Positions 5,975-12,765 of a stretch of DNA of 12,890 nucleotides are shown in pieces. The translations under genes and the position numbers were made by a program. Numbering within the stretch: position 1 is the first letter of the stretch; the number at the start of each line of letters is the position of its first letter. The notes beneath the pieces were generated by a model that searched no databases, had not been told where the DNA came from, and saw nothing but the letters and a program-made list of their open reading frames with translations. Source of the stretch: Candidatus Rokuibacteriota bacterium (GTDB lineage: Bacteria; Methylomirabilota; Methylomirabilia; Rokubacteriales; CSP1-6); the NCBI GenBank assembly GCA_016177555.1, contig JACOVB010000234.1, positions 1 to 12,890 of the forward strand, in the 5' to 3' direction.

Positions 5975-6556
5975 CTACGGGCGCCTGGTCATCGTGCCGA
6001 AGACAGCCAGCGCGAGCCAGGCCGCCGGGACGGAGAGCCACAGGCCGCCGCTGGGCGCGCCGGTTGTCACGTTGAGCGCCAGGAGCGCCGTCCCCCCCGC
6101 CGCGGCGATCCACAGGAGCACCCACGCCAGCGTGTCCAGCGCCTGTCCGAGTCCCCGGTGAACGAGCCAGAGCATGGCGGCTGCGCTCGAGGAGTCGAGC
6201 GCGAAGTCCGCGGCGCTGCCTTCCCGGTCCCCCGTGGTCGCCTGGTGGGCCTCGTCGAGGAAGGCCGTGAGGACCGACAGGACAAGCGCGCGGCGCCAGC
6301 CTGCCAGGGCCCATGCCCAGAGGAAGGCGAGGAGCCCGTACTCCGTGACGTGGGCGGCCTTCCGGATCAGCCCGTGGAGGGCCTCGAAGGTGTCGGGAGT
6401 CATCCAGGGGAGCAGAGCCGCCACCCACGGCCGCGCGGCGGACCGGGTGACCGTGGCGCTCCACGCGTCGCTCGAGAACCAGGCGATCAGCGCGGTCCAG
6501 CAGAGCGGCGCGAGCAGACGGACGGCACGCGGTCTCTCCCTCACAGCACAAGCCAT
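5975..6556 (-). CDS. VanZ-like family membrane protein
   Basis: This 193-residue membrane protein carries the VanZ-like pattern. RKAAHVTEYGLLAFLW is the conserved His/Glu helix, and DEAHQATTGDREGSAADFALD matches the DE.HQ...R.GS..D motif. Four to five hydrophobic helices are apparent: near residues 12-28, about 75-90, 90-105, 127-145 and 150-190. VanZ gives low-level teicoplanin resistance in enterococcal clusters, but most VanZ-like proteins in environmental bacteria have no known role, and there are no van genes here. The chosen ATG (6556-6554) lacks a clear Shine-Dalgarno, and a GTG four codons downstream is an alternative start. It is divergent from the mrfA-like gene across a 66-bp spacer and reads toward the decarboxylase operon. 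Confidence 0.8.
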   Translation of the reverse strand: MACAVRERPRAVRLLAPLCWTALIAWFSSDAWSATVTRSAARPWVAALLPWMTPDTFEALHGLIRKAAHVTEYGLLAFLWAWALAGWRRALVLSVLTAFLDEAHQATTGDREGSAADFALDSSSAAAMLWLVHRGLGQALDTLAWVLLWIAAAGGTALLALNVTTGAPSGGLWLSVPAAWLALAVFGTMTRRP

Positions 6557-6579
6557 ACCATCGGGAGCGCGAGCGGCGG

Positions 6580-6593
6580 TGTCAAAGTTGACA
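6580..6593. promoter_or_regulatory. Perfect inverted repeat TGTCAA-AG-TTGACA, candidate operator
   Basis: A 6-bp perfect inverted repeat with a 2-bp centre lies in the 66-bp spacer between the divergent vanZ-like and mrfA-like genes. Its right arm is an exact consensus -35 hexamer for the rightward gene. Its left arm is the same hexamer on the minus strand. A repressor bound here would cover the -35 region of the repair operon and possibly of vanZ. I cannot match it to a named regulator, and it is not a recognised LexA box. Confidence 0.45.
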
Positions 6594-6617
6594 AGCCCTG
6601 ACCGCTAAACATAGGAT
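6588..6617 (+). promoter_or_regulatory. Candidate promoter of the mrfA-mrfB operon
   Basis: TTGACA (6588-6593) and TAGGAT (6612-6617) are separated by 18 bp. If TAGGAT is the -10 box, transcription would start at about 6623-6625, on or beside the ATG at 6623, giving a leaderless or nearly leaderless mRNA. The same bases contain AGGA six nt before the ATG, which could instead be the Shine-Dalgarno of a transcript started further upstream. The two readings exclude each other and only 5'-end mapping would decide. Confidence 0.4.
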
Positions 6618-6622
6618 GAGCC

Positions 6623-8974
6623 ATGTCGCTCCGGGATTTGCTCGACGAGCTGCTCACCTCGCTCGAGACGGGCCCTCTCATCATCGCGACGCGGCACTTC
6701 GATGCCCGCCCGGCCGTCTTCGCGCCGTTTCCGCCGTCGCTTGACCCCAGGCTCGTGGAAGCGCTCCGCAGCCGTGGCGTCACGCAGCTGTACTCCCACC
6801 AGGCCAGGGCATTCGAGATCGCGGCGAAGGGCGAGCACCTCGTCGTCGTGACGCCCACGGCGTCGGGGAAGACGCTGTGCTACAACCTGCCGGTGCTCCA
6901 GAGCCTGGTCCAGCAGCCAGAGGCGCGCGTCCTCTACGTCTTCCCCACCAAGGCCCTGGCCCAGGACCAGCTCGCCGAGCTCGGGGAGCTCGCCAGCACG
7001 CTGCCCGACATGCGCATGTTCACCTACGACGGCGACACGCCGCAGGATGCCCGGCGGGCCGTGCGTGGGCGCGCCAACCTGGTGCTCACCAACCCGGACA
7101 TGCTGCACTCCGGGATCCTGCCTCACCACACCAAGTGGCTGAACCTTTTCCAGAACCTCCGCTACGTCGTCATCGACGAGCTGCACGCCTACCGCGGCGT
7201 GTTCGGCAGCCACCTGGCCAACGTGCTGCGCCGGCTCCAGCGCATCTGCCGCCACTATGGCTCCGCGCCGCAGTTCATCATGGCCTCCGCCACCATCGCG
7301 AACCCGCGTGAGCTGGCCGAGCGCCTGACTGGCGGGCCGGTGTCCGAGGTCAGCGAGAGCGGCGCGCCGACGGGCGACAAGACCTTCATCTGCTACAACC
7401 CGCCGGTGGTGAACCCCGAGCTCGGCATCCGCGCGCCCTACCTGGGCGAGGCGGCCAAGCTGGCCGCGCGTGTCCTGAAGAAGAAGATCGCCACCATCGT
7501 CTTCTGTCAGAGCCGTCTCTCCACGGAGGTCGTGCTCGCCACCGTGAAGAAGCTGGTCGAGGACAGGACGGGCGACTCCGGCATCGTGCGCGGCTATCGC
7601 GGCGGCTATCTCCCGCTCCGGCGGCGGGAGGTCGAGCAGGGGCTGCGCTCGGGCCAGGTGCTGGGCGTCGTGGCCACGAGTGCGCTCGAGCTCGGCATCG
7701 ACATCGGGCATCTGGACGTCGCCGTGCTGGCGGGCTTCCCCGGCACCATCGCCTCGCTGTGGCAGCAGGCCGGGCGCGCGGGGCGACGGAGCGGCCGGTC
7801 GGCCGCGATCCTGGTGGCCACGAGCGCGCCCATGGACCAGTACCTGGTTGCGCATCCGGACTACCTGTTCGGAGCCTCGCCCGAGCACGCGCGGATCAAT
7901 CCCGAGAACCCGTTCGTCCTGGTCAATCACCTGAAGTGTGGGGCCTTCGAGCTGCCCTTCGAGGCGGGGGAGCCCTTCGGCGGGGACGTCTCGGCCCAGC
8001 TCGCCGCACTGGAGGACGCCGGGCTCCTGCACCGTGCCGGCGATCGGTACCACTGGACCTCCGAGACGTACCCGGCCGACCACATCTCGCTCAGGACGGT
8101 GACCTCGGACAACTTCCTCGTGATCGATACCACCGCGCGGGACGCGACGCAGACGAAGCGACGCCAGATCATCGCCGAGGTGGACTGGAAGAGCGCCTTC
8201 TCCATGATCTACCCGAAGGCGATCTACATGGTGGAGAGCGAGCCCTTCGAGGTGCAGGAGCTCCACTACCGCGAGGACGAGGAGAAGGTGGCCTACGTCA
8301 AGCGTGTCAGCGTCGACTACTTCACCGACGCCATCAGCGCCAAGGGGGTGTGGATCCTCCAGCGCTTCGCCCGCCGTGACAGCCGCGGGCTTGGCGCCGA
8401 GCAGGGCGAGGTCCTCGTGGCCGAGAAGGTCGTGGGCTTCAAGAAGATCAAGATGGGCACGCTCGAGAACGTGGGGTCGGGGGACGTGGAGCTGCCGCAG
8501 CAGGAGATGCAGACCACCGGCGTGTGGCTCACCTTCGACCCGGCCCTGCTCGCCCGCATCTCGCCGAGCCGGGAGGAACTGGTGGACGGGCTCCGCGCGC
8601 TCACCTACCTGGTCCATCACCTCGCCCCGATCTTCCTCCTCTGCGACGTGAGGGACGTGGGCGCGTGGCTCGGCGACGGCAGGCCGGCCGAGACCGGTGT
8701 GGTGGCCACGCGGGAGTCCACGCGGGCCCGCCTGCTTCACGCCGACGAGTTCACGCCGACGATCTACCTCCACGACAGCCAGCCCGGCGGCGTGGGGCTC
8801 GCCGAGCGGATCTTCGAGGTGCTCCCCGAGATCCTGGGGCACGGCCTCGCGGTGCTCCAGGCGTGCCCGTGCCGTAGCGGCTGTCCGTCCTGCGTGGGTC
8901 CCGTGAACGAGGTGGGCCGGCGCGCCAAGTCCGCGGCCCGAGCCCTCCTGTCCGAGATCGTGAAGCCGGCCTGA
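6623..8974 (+). CDS. mrfA: DEXH-box DNA helicase of the MrfA/YprA type
   Basis: This 783-residue superfamily 2 helicase matches the B. subtilis MrfA (YprA) length and layout. Visible motifs are the Q-like YSHQ (57-60), Walker A TPTASGKT (77-84), DEXH box DELH (185-188) and motif III SAT (222-224). Motif V is ATSALELGID (351-360) and motif VI QQAGRAGRR (381-389). The C-terminal DUF1998-type region ends with a four-cysteine cluster C748, C750, C754 and C757 in ACPCRSGCPSC, the zinc-type site of MrfA-like proteins. In B. subtilis, MrfA works with the exonuclease MrfB in a UvrABC-independent excision repair of mitomycin C damage. Here the next gene, 19 bp downstream, is an MrfB-like nuclease, which strongly supports the call. 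Many such proteins are annotated only as DEAD/DEAH helicase. All motor motifs look intact. Confidence 0.88.
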   Translation: MSLRDLLDELLTSLETGPLIIATRHFDARPAVFAPFPPSLDPRLVEALRSRGVTQLYSHQARAFEIAAKGEHLVVVTPTASGKTLCYNLPVLQSLVQQPEARVLYVFPTKALAQDQLAELGELASTLPDMRMFTYDGDTPQDARRAVRGRANLVLTNPDMLHSGILPHHTKWLNLFQNLRYVVIDELHAYRGVFGSHLANVLRRLQRICRHYGSAPQFIMASATIANPRELAERLTGGPVSEVSESGAPTGDKTFICYNPPVVNPELGIRAPYLGEAAKLAARVLKKKIATIVFCQSRLSTEVVLATVKKLVEDRTGDSGIVRGYRGGYLPLRRREVEQGLRSGQVLGVVATSALELGIDIGHLDVAVLAGFPGTIASLWQQAGRAGRRSGRSAAILVATSAPMDQYLVAHPDYLFGASPEHARINPENPFVLVNHLKCGAFELPFEAGEPFGGDVSAQLAALEDAGLLHRAGDRYHWTSETYPADHISLRTVTSDNFLVIDTTARDATQTKRRQIIAEVDWKSAFSMIYPKAIYMVESEPFEVQELHYREDEEKVAYVKRVSVDYFTDAISAKGVWILQRFARRDSRGLGAEQGEVLVAEKVVGFKKIKMGTLENVGSGDVELPQQEMQTTGVWLTFDPALLARISPSREELVDGLRALTYLVHHLAPIFLLCDVRDVGAWLGDGRPAETGVVATRESTRARLLHADEFTPTIYLHDSQPGGVGLAERIFEVLPEILGHGLAVLQACPCRSGCPSCVGPVNEVGRRAKSAARALLSEIVKPA

Positions 8975-8993
8975 GCCCCGCTCCGCGACAGCC

Positions 8994-10214
8994 GTGGCCA
9001 TTCCCGCCGAGCTTCGCGACATCGTACGCCGCATAGAGGGCAGGGCCCGCGCCCCGCGCCCCGGCCGCAGCGGCACCTCCATCGAGGAGGCCGTGGGGGG
9101 CGCCGTCGAGGGGACGGAGCGCGGCCCCCTGCTGGTGGTGCGCCGGAGGTTCCCGCTGGCTCATGTTCACGGGGACCAGTCGCTGGCCGTTCTGCGCCTG
9201 GCGGATCCGGTTTGCCTCGCGCTCCTGGCGCGCGATGGGTTTCCGCCCCCCGATCCCGAGCGCCTGCTCTACCTGGACACCGAGACGACGGGGCTCGCGG
9301 GCGGCACCGGGACGTACGCGTTTCTGGTTGGGGCGGGGTTCGTGGACGGCGCGGAGTTCGAGGTGCGCCAGTATTTCATGCGCGACTTCGACGAGGAACC
9401 GGCCCTCCTGGCCGCACTGGAGGGGCTGTTCCGCGACTTCGAGGGCTTCGTCACCTACAACGGCGCGGGCTTCGATCTGCCGCTGCTCGAGACGCGCTTC
9501 GTGCTCGGGCGGCGCCGGTGGCCGGGCGATCGCTTTCACCTCGACCTTCTCCCCCCCGCGCGCCGGCTCTGGAGCGGGAGATTTGTGGACTGCCGGCTGG
9601 GCACGGTGGAGCGACGGGTGCTGGGCTTTGCCCGCGAGGACGACGTGCCGGGGGCGTTGATCCCGGGGTTGTACTTCGACTATCTGAGACGGAAGCACCC
9701 GGGCGAGCTGCCGCGTGTGTTCGCCCACAACCGCCACGACATTCTCTCGCTGGCGGCGCTGACCGGCTGGGTGGTCGGGGCTCTGACCCGTGCTCCGGAC
9801 AGCGACCTGCCGGCGGCGGACCTGGCCGGGCTGGGCCGGCTCTGGGAGTCACGCGATGCCGAGCGGGGCGAGGCGTGCTATCGCCTGGCACTCAGGCTCG
9901 GCCTCGAGAGCCCCGGTCGCGAGCGCCTGCTGGCCCGCCTGGCGGTGGGAGAGAAGCGGCGGGCGCGCTTCCCCGAGGCGCGGGCGCTCTGGGAAGAGAT
10001 CGTCCGGCTCCAGCACGCGTTCGACCCGCGCCCCTGGGAGGAAATGGCGAAGATCGACGAGCACCGCCGCCGCGACTTCGCCTCGGCTCACGCCGTCGTG
10101 TCGGAGGCGCTCGTCCAGGCTCGAGGGGCCGGCGCGGCCGAGGCGGTGCTTGACGGCCTGACCTACCGCCTGGGGCGACTCACCCGCCGGCTCGGGGGGG
10201 CGCCGGGAAGGTGA
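8994..10214 (+). CDS. mrfB: MrfB/YprB-type DEDDh exonuclease with C-terminal helical repeat region
   Basis: This 406-residue ribonuclease H-like (YprB) nuclease lies 19 bp after the helicase gene. The DEDDh set is visible: D95 and E97 in YLDTETTGL, D161 in YNGAGFDLPLLETR, then H245 and D249 in AHNRHDILSL. The H-to-D spacing of four is as in B. subtilis MrfB. Residues ~265-406 contain TPR-like helices (RDAERGEACYRLALRLGL) that probably bind partners. The GTG at 8994 is the first usable start, without a strong Shine-Dalgarno, so expression likely depends on mrfA translation. MrfB is the 3'-5' exonuclease partner of MrfA in interstrand-crosslink/adduct repair; that role is carried over from Bacillus. 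The last 35 bp overlap the 3' end of the convergent ABC ATPase gene. Confidence 0.87.
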   Translation: MAIPAELRDIVRRIEGRARAPRPGRSGTSIEEAVGGAVEGTERGPLLVVRRRFPLAHVHGDQSLAVLRLADPVCLALLARDGFPPPDPERLLYLDTETTGLAGGTGTYAFLVGAGFVDGAEFEVRQYFMRDFDEEPALLAALEGLFRDFEGFVTYNGAGFDLPLLETRFVLGRRRWPGDRFHLDLLPPARRLWSGRFVDCRLGTVERRVLGFAREDDVPGALIPGLYFDYLRRKHPGELPRVFAHNRHDILSLAALTGWVVGALTRAPDSDLPAADLAGLGRLWESRDAERGEACYRLALRLGLESPGRERLLARLAVGEKRRARFPEARALWEEIVRLQHAFDPRPWEEMAKIDEHRRRDFASAHAVVSEALVQARGAGAAEAVLDGLTYRLGRLTRRLGGAPGR

Positions 10215-11235
10215 CCACGTGCAGCACATGGGCTTCGGCCCGCACCCGCGTCCCGATCGAGAACATGGACGAGGACGGCTGAGACGAGTGCAACCGGTGC
10301 CCGGAGGGGAGCCGGATGCAGTAGAGGCTCTCCGAGCCGCGGAAGTAGCGGCGGATGATGACCCCGGTGCCGTCCCGGTGGGGCACGAAGGTGATGTCGT
10401 CGGGGCGGATCATGACCTCCACGCGGTCGCCGGGCTCGAGATCGCCCACGTTGCCGAACACGCCCACCTCCGTGACGATGCCCTGGCTGGTCACCAGGCC
10501 AGGCAGGAAGTCGGCGGCGCCCACGAACTCGGCGATGAACTGCGACGCGGGGTGGTGGTAGATCTCCTCCGGGGAGCCGAGCTGCTCGATGCGCCCCGCG
10601 TGCATGACGCCCACGCGATCAGCCAGGGTGAAGGCTTCCTCCTGGTCGTGGGTGACGAAGATGGCGGTGGTGCCGGTGTTCCGCAGGATGGTCTCGACCT
10701 CGTCCCGCATCTGCGCGCGAAGGTCGGCATCGAGATTGGAGAAGGGCTCGTCGAGCAGGATGAGAGCGGGCGCCGGGGCGAGCGCCCGGGCCACCGCCAC
10801 CCGCTGCTGCTGTCCTCCGGAGAGCTCGTGGGGGTAGCGTGCGCCGAAGCCAGGGAGCCCGACCAGCTCCAGGATCTGGGCGATACGCTCCCGCCGCGGG
10901 CCCCGATCCAGGCGATGGAGGCCGAAGCCCACGTTGTCCTCGACGGTGAGGTGCGGGAAGAGGGCGTAGTCCTGGAAGACGATGCCGACCCCGCGCTCCT
11001 CGGGCGGCACGGCGCGGCCGGGACCCGCCACCACCTGATCGCGGATGGTCACGGTGCCGGCGTCCGGAGCCTCGAAGCCCGCGATGAGGCGCAGGGTCGT
11101 GGTCTTTCCGCACCCGGAGGGACCCAGCAGGGCCAGGATCTCGCCCTGCTCGACCGCGAGGGAGAGCCCGTCCACGGCCGGCGATCCGTCCGCGGCGTAG
11201 CGCTTGCTCAGCCGGGAGAGCTTGAGAAGCTCCAT
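10180..11235 (-). CDS. ABC transporter ATP-binding protein, Fe(3+)/spermidine-putrescine (FbpC/PotA) type
   Basis: This is a 351-residue importer ATPase with an N-terminal nucleotide-binding domain and a C-terminal TOBE-type extension. Walker A is GPSGCGKTT (38-46), the Q-loop is VFQDYALFPHLTV (Q88), the signature is LSGGQQQ (138-144), Walker B is LILLDEP (158-164) and the switch is H196. The length and the EEIYHHPASQFIAEFVG linker are typical of the CUT/POPT/FeT ATPases (PotA, FbpC, UgpC-like). Its ATG is 2 bp after the stop of the dehydrogenase gene, so the two are co-transcribed. No permease or binding-protein gene is in the window, and downstream on this strand lies the antisense end of the nuclease gene, so its partners must be elsewhere. 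Substrate is unassigned. Confidence 0.9.
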   Translation of the reverse strand: MELLKLSRLSKRYAADGSPAVDGLSLAVEQGEILALLGPSGCGKTTTLRLIAGFEAPDAGTVTIRDQVVAGPGRAVPPEERGVGIVFQDYALFPHLTVEDNVGFGLHRLDRGPRRERIAQILELVGLPGFGARYPHELSGGQQQRVAVARALAPAPALILLDEPFSNLDADLRAQMRDEVETILRNTGTTAIFVTHDQEEAFTLADRVGVMHAGRIEQLGSPEEIYHHPASQFIAEFVGAADFLPGLVTSQGIVTEVGVFGNVGDLEPGDRVEVMIRPDDITFVPHRDGTGVIIRRYFRGSESLYCIRLPSGHRLHSSQPSSSMFSIGTRVRAEAHVLHVVTFPAPPRAGG

Positions 11236-11237
11236 CG

Positions 11238-12233
11238 TCAGCGGCGCGTGAGCACCTCCGGGTTCACCGGCGTCGGAGGCGTCCTGTCCTGGAGCACGGC
11301 CAGGCAGTTCTCCACCGCGAGGTTCGCCATCTGGATGCGTGTGTCATGGGAGGCGCTGGCGATGTGGGGCGCCAGCACCACGTTGGGCAGGCCGAGGAGC
11401 TCCGGGTGCACCTTCGGCTCGTGCTCGTAGACGTCGAGCCCCGCCCCTGCGATCCAGCCCTCCCTGAGAGCCTGGGCCAGCGCCGCCTCCTCCACGACCG
11501 GGCCGCGCGAGGCGTTGATCAGGTAGGCGGTCTTCTTCATCAACCTGAGGGTCCGGGCATTGATCAGGTGGTGAGTCTCCGGCAGCAGCGGGGTGTGGAC
11601 GGTGACGAAGTCCGAGTCCCGCAGGAGGGTCTCGAGGTCCGCCGCCGAGGCGCGAAGCTCCTGCTCCACCGCGCCCACCGCCGGGCTGGCGTCGTGATAG
11701 AGGACGCGCATGTTGAAGCCGAGGGCGCGTCGGGCCACGGCCCGGCCGATCCGGCCGAAGCCCACGACCCCCAGTGTCTTGCCGTGGACATCGCCGCCGA
11801 GCAGGACCATGAGCTCCCACTGGGTGAACTTGCCCTCCCGCACGTAGCGGTCGGCCTCGATGAGTCGCCTGGCTGTCGCCATCAGGAGGGTCCAGGTGAA
11901 GTCGGCTGTGGTCTCGGTGAGCACATCGGGGGTATTGGTGACCACCACCCCCCGCCTGGTTGCCGCGGCCACGTCGATGTTGTTGAAGCCCACCGCCACG
12001 TTGGAGACCACGCGGAGATCCGGGCAGGCGGCCAGGAGGGGCTCGTCGATGGTGTCGGTGATGAGGCAGACGAGCCCGGAGCGCCCCCTGAGCCGGGCCA
12101 CGAGCTCCTCCCTCGGGAGGGGCCGATCGCCGCTGTGCAGGTCCACGTCCGCCCGGCTCCGAGCAAGCCGAAGTGACTCCTCCGGGAGAACCCTCGAGAT
12201 AAGGATTGCCGGCCTGGGTGCCGTCTCGGCCAT
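11238..12233 (-). CDS. D-2-hydroxyacid dehydrogenase, glyoxylate/hydroxypyruvate reductase (D-glycerate dehydrogenase) type
   Basis: This 331-residue NAD(P)-dependent dehydrogenase reduces glyoxylate, hydroxypyruvate or similar 2-oxo acids. The Rossmann motif GFGRIG is at 158-163. The catalytic triad is R243 (NASRGPVV), E272 (YEHEP) and H290 (LAPHIASAS). SNVAVGFNNIDV near 77-88 is the GyaR/GRHPR-like signature. The start chosen is the ATG at 12233-12231, with a CAGGAG ribosome-binding site 7 nt upstream; an in-frame ATG at 12278 would add 15 unlikely residues and disregard that site. Residue D181 (YHDAS) after the second strand, where NADPH enzymes often have R/S, hints at NAD(H), but that is only suggestive. 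It is divergent from groES and followed after 2 bp by the ABC ATPase gene. Confidence 0.9.
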   Translation of the reverse strand: MAETAPRPAILISRVLPEESLRLARSRADVDLHSGDRPLPREELVARLRGRSGLVCLITDTIDEPLLAACPDLRVVSNVAVGFNNIDVAAATRRGVVVTNTPDVLTETTADFTWTLLMATARRLIEADRYVREGKFTQWELMVLLGGDVHGKTLGVVGFGRIGRAVARRALGFNMRVLYHDASPAVGAVEQELRASAADLETLLRDSDFVTVHTPLLPETHHLINARTLRLMKKTAYLINASRGPVVEEAALAQALREGWIAGAGLDVYEHEPKVHPELLGLPNVVLAPHIASASHDTRIQMANLAVENCLAVLQDRTPPTPVNPEVLTRR

Positions 12234-12252
12234 CGTGTTCTCCTGGTCAAGA

Positions 12253-12267
12253 TGTTGATTAACAACA
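12253..12267. promoter_or_regulatory. Inverted repeat TGTTG-N5-CAACA upstream of the dehydrogenase gene
   Basis: A 5-bp perfect inverted repeat with a 5-bp AT-rich centre (ATTAA) lies 20 bp upstream of the dehydrogenase start. An overlapping longer pair, GATGTT (12251-12256) and AACATC (12270-12275), surrounds it. This is a plausible operator for a local regulator of the dehydrogenase-ABC unit. It lies downstream of where the groES promoter begins on the other strand, so it is less likely to act on groES. No named regulator motif is recognised. Confidence 0.35.
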
Positions 12268-12279
12268 CAAACATCCATA

Positions 12280-12308
12280 TTGACTTCGGCAGGGCCTGAC
12301 CGTATATT
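12280..12308 (+). promoter_or_regulatory. Sigma-70-type promoter of groES-groEL
   Basis: TTGACT (12280-12285) and TATATT (12303-12308) are separated by 17 bp, each matching consensus at five of six positions. Transcription would start near 12315, inside the CIRCE element, giving an untranslated leader of ~80 nt before the groES ATG. The -10 box overlaps the first two bases of CIRCE, so a bound repressor would block the polymerase directly. Confidence 0.8.
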
Positions 12309-12333
12309 AGCAGTCGCACTCGATGAGTGCTAA
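12307..12333. promoter_or_regulatory. CIRCE element (HrcA operator) of the groESL operon
   Basis: The sequence is TTAGCAGTC-N9-GAGTGCTAA. It matches the CIRCE consensus TTAGCACTC-N9-GAGTGCTAA exactly except for one base in the left arm (G for C at 12313), with the canonical 9-bp spacer. CIRCE is the binding site of the heat-shock repressor HrcA, which is released when GroEL is occupied by unfolded protein. The position, over the transcription start of groES, is classical. It implies an hrcA gene elsewhere in this genome. Confidence 0.92.
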
Positions 12334-12396
12334 CGATCCCGTGGCCTCAGGCAGCCACCAAGTCCAACATCTTATCTATCGGGAGGCGAGTTGACC

Positions 12397-12684
12397 ATGA
12401 AGATTCGTCCATTGCACGATCGCATCCTTGTCAAGCGCGTCGAGGAGGGTGAGGTGAAGAAGGGGGGAATCATCATCCCCGACACGGCCAAGGAGAAGCC
12501 CCAGGAGGGCAAGGTGATCGCCGTGGGGAACGGCAAGGTGAACGAGGAGGGCAAGAAGATCCCCCTGGACGTCAAGGCCGGCGACCGGATCCTGTTCGGC
12601 AAGTACTCCGGCTCCGAGGTGAAGGTCGAGGACGAGGAGTACCTGATCATGCGTGAAGAGGATGTGCTCGGCATCATCGGCTAG
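12397..12684 (+). CDS. groES: Co-chaperonin GroES
   Basis: This is the 95-residue (10 kDa) lid of the GroEL chaperonin. The N-terminus [17 protein letters not shown] and the mobile-loop region [20 protein letters not shown] are canonical. [23 protein letters not shown] and the end EEDVLGIIG are also canonical. The ATG at 12397 is preferred: GGGAGG lies 10 nt upstream (12381-12386), and the family begins MKIRPL. The TTG two codons earlier is rejected. It is the first gene of the heat-shock operon controlled by the CIRCE element and is followed after 81 bp by groEL. Nothing about the protein is unusual. Confidence 0.98.
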   Translation: MKIRPLHDRILVKRVEEGEVKKGGIIIPDTAKEKPQEGKVIAVGNGKVNEEGKKIPLDVKAGDRILFGKYSGSEVKVEDEEYLIMREEDVLGIIG

Positions 12685-12765
12685 CCGCGTACCGATCTGC
12701 CGTCAACCCGACCGGGCGGCGTCCGTCCGGTCCATTCCATCGAACAATCGAGGAGGATAGTCACG

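Noticed and set aside
5184..6551. Long minus-strand frame of 455 codons across the decarboxylase beta and vanZ genes
   Set aside because: Most of it is antisense or alternate-frame shadow of two genes with clear family motifs. Only the short Nramp-like piece at 5862-5972 was kept.
6605..9082. An 825-codon minus-strand frame antisense to the mrfA-like gene
   Set aside because: It mirrors the high G/C third positions of the helicase gene. Its composition is rich in Arg, His, Glu and Val with no motif, and the plus strand encodes a full set of helicase motifs.
12234..12278. ATG at 12278 as start of the dehydrogenase
   Set aside because: The 15 extra residues do not fit the family, and a good ribosome-binding site lies just upstream of the ATG at 12233.
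12391..12396. TTG start for GroES two codons before the ATG
   Set aside because: It would be only 4 nt from the GGGAGG site, and the family N-terminus begins MKIRPL at the ATG at 12397.
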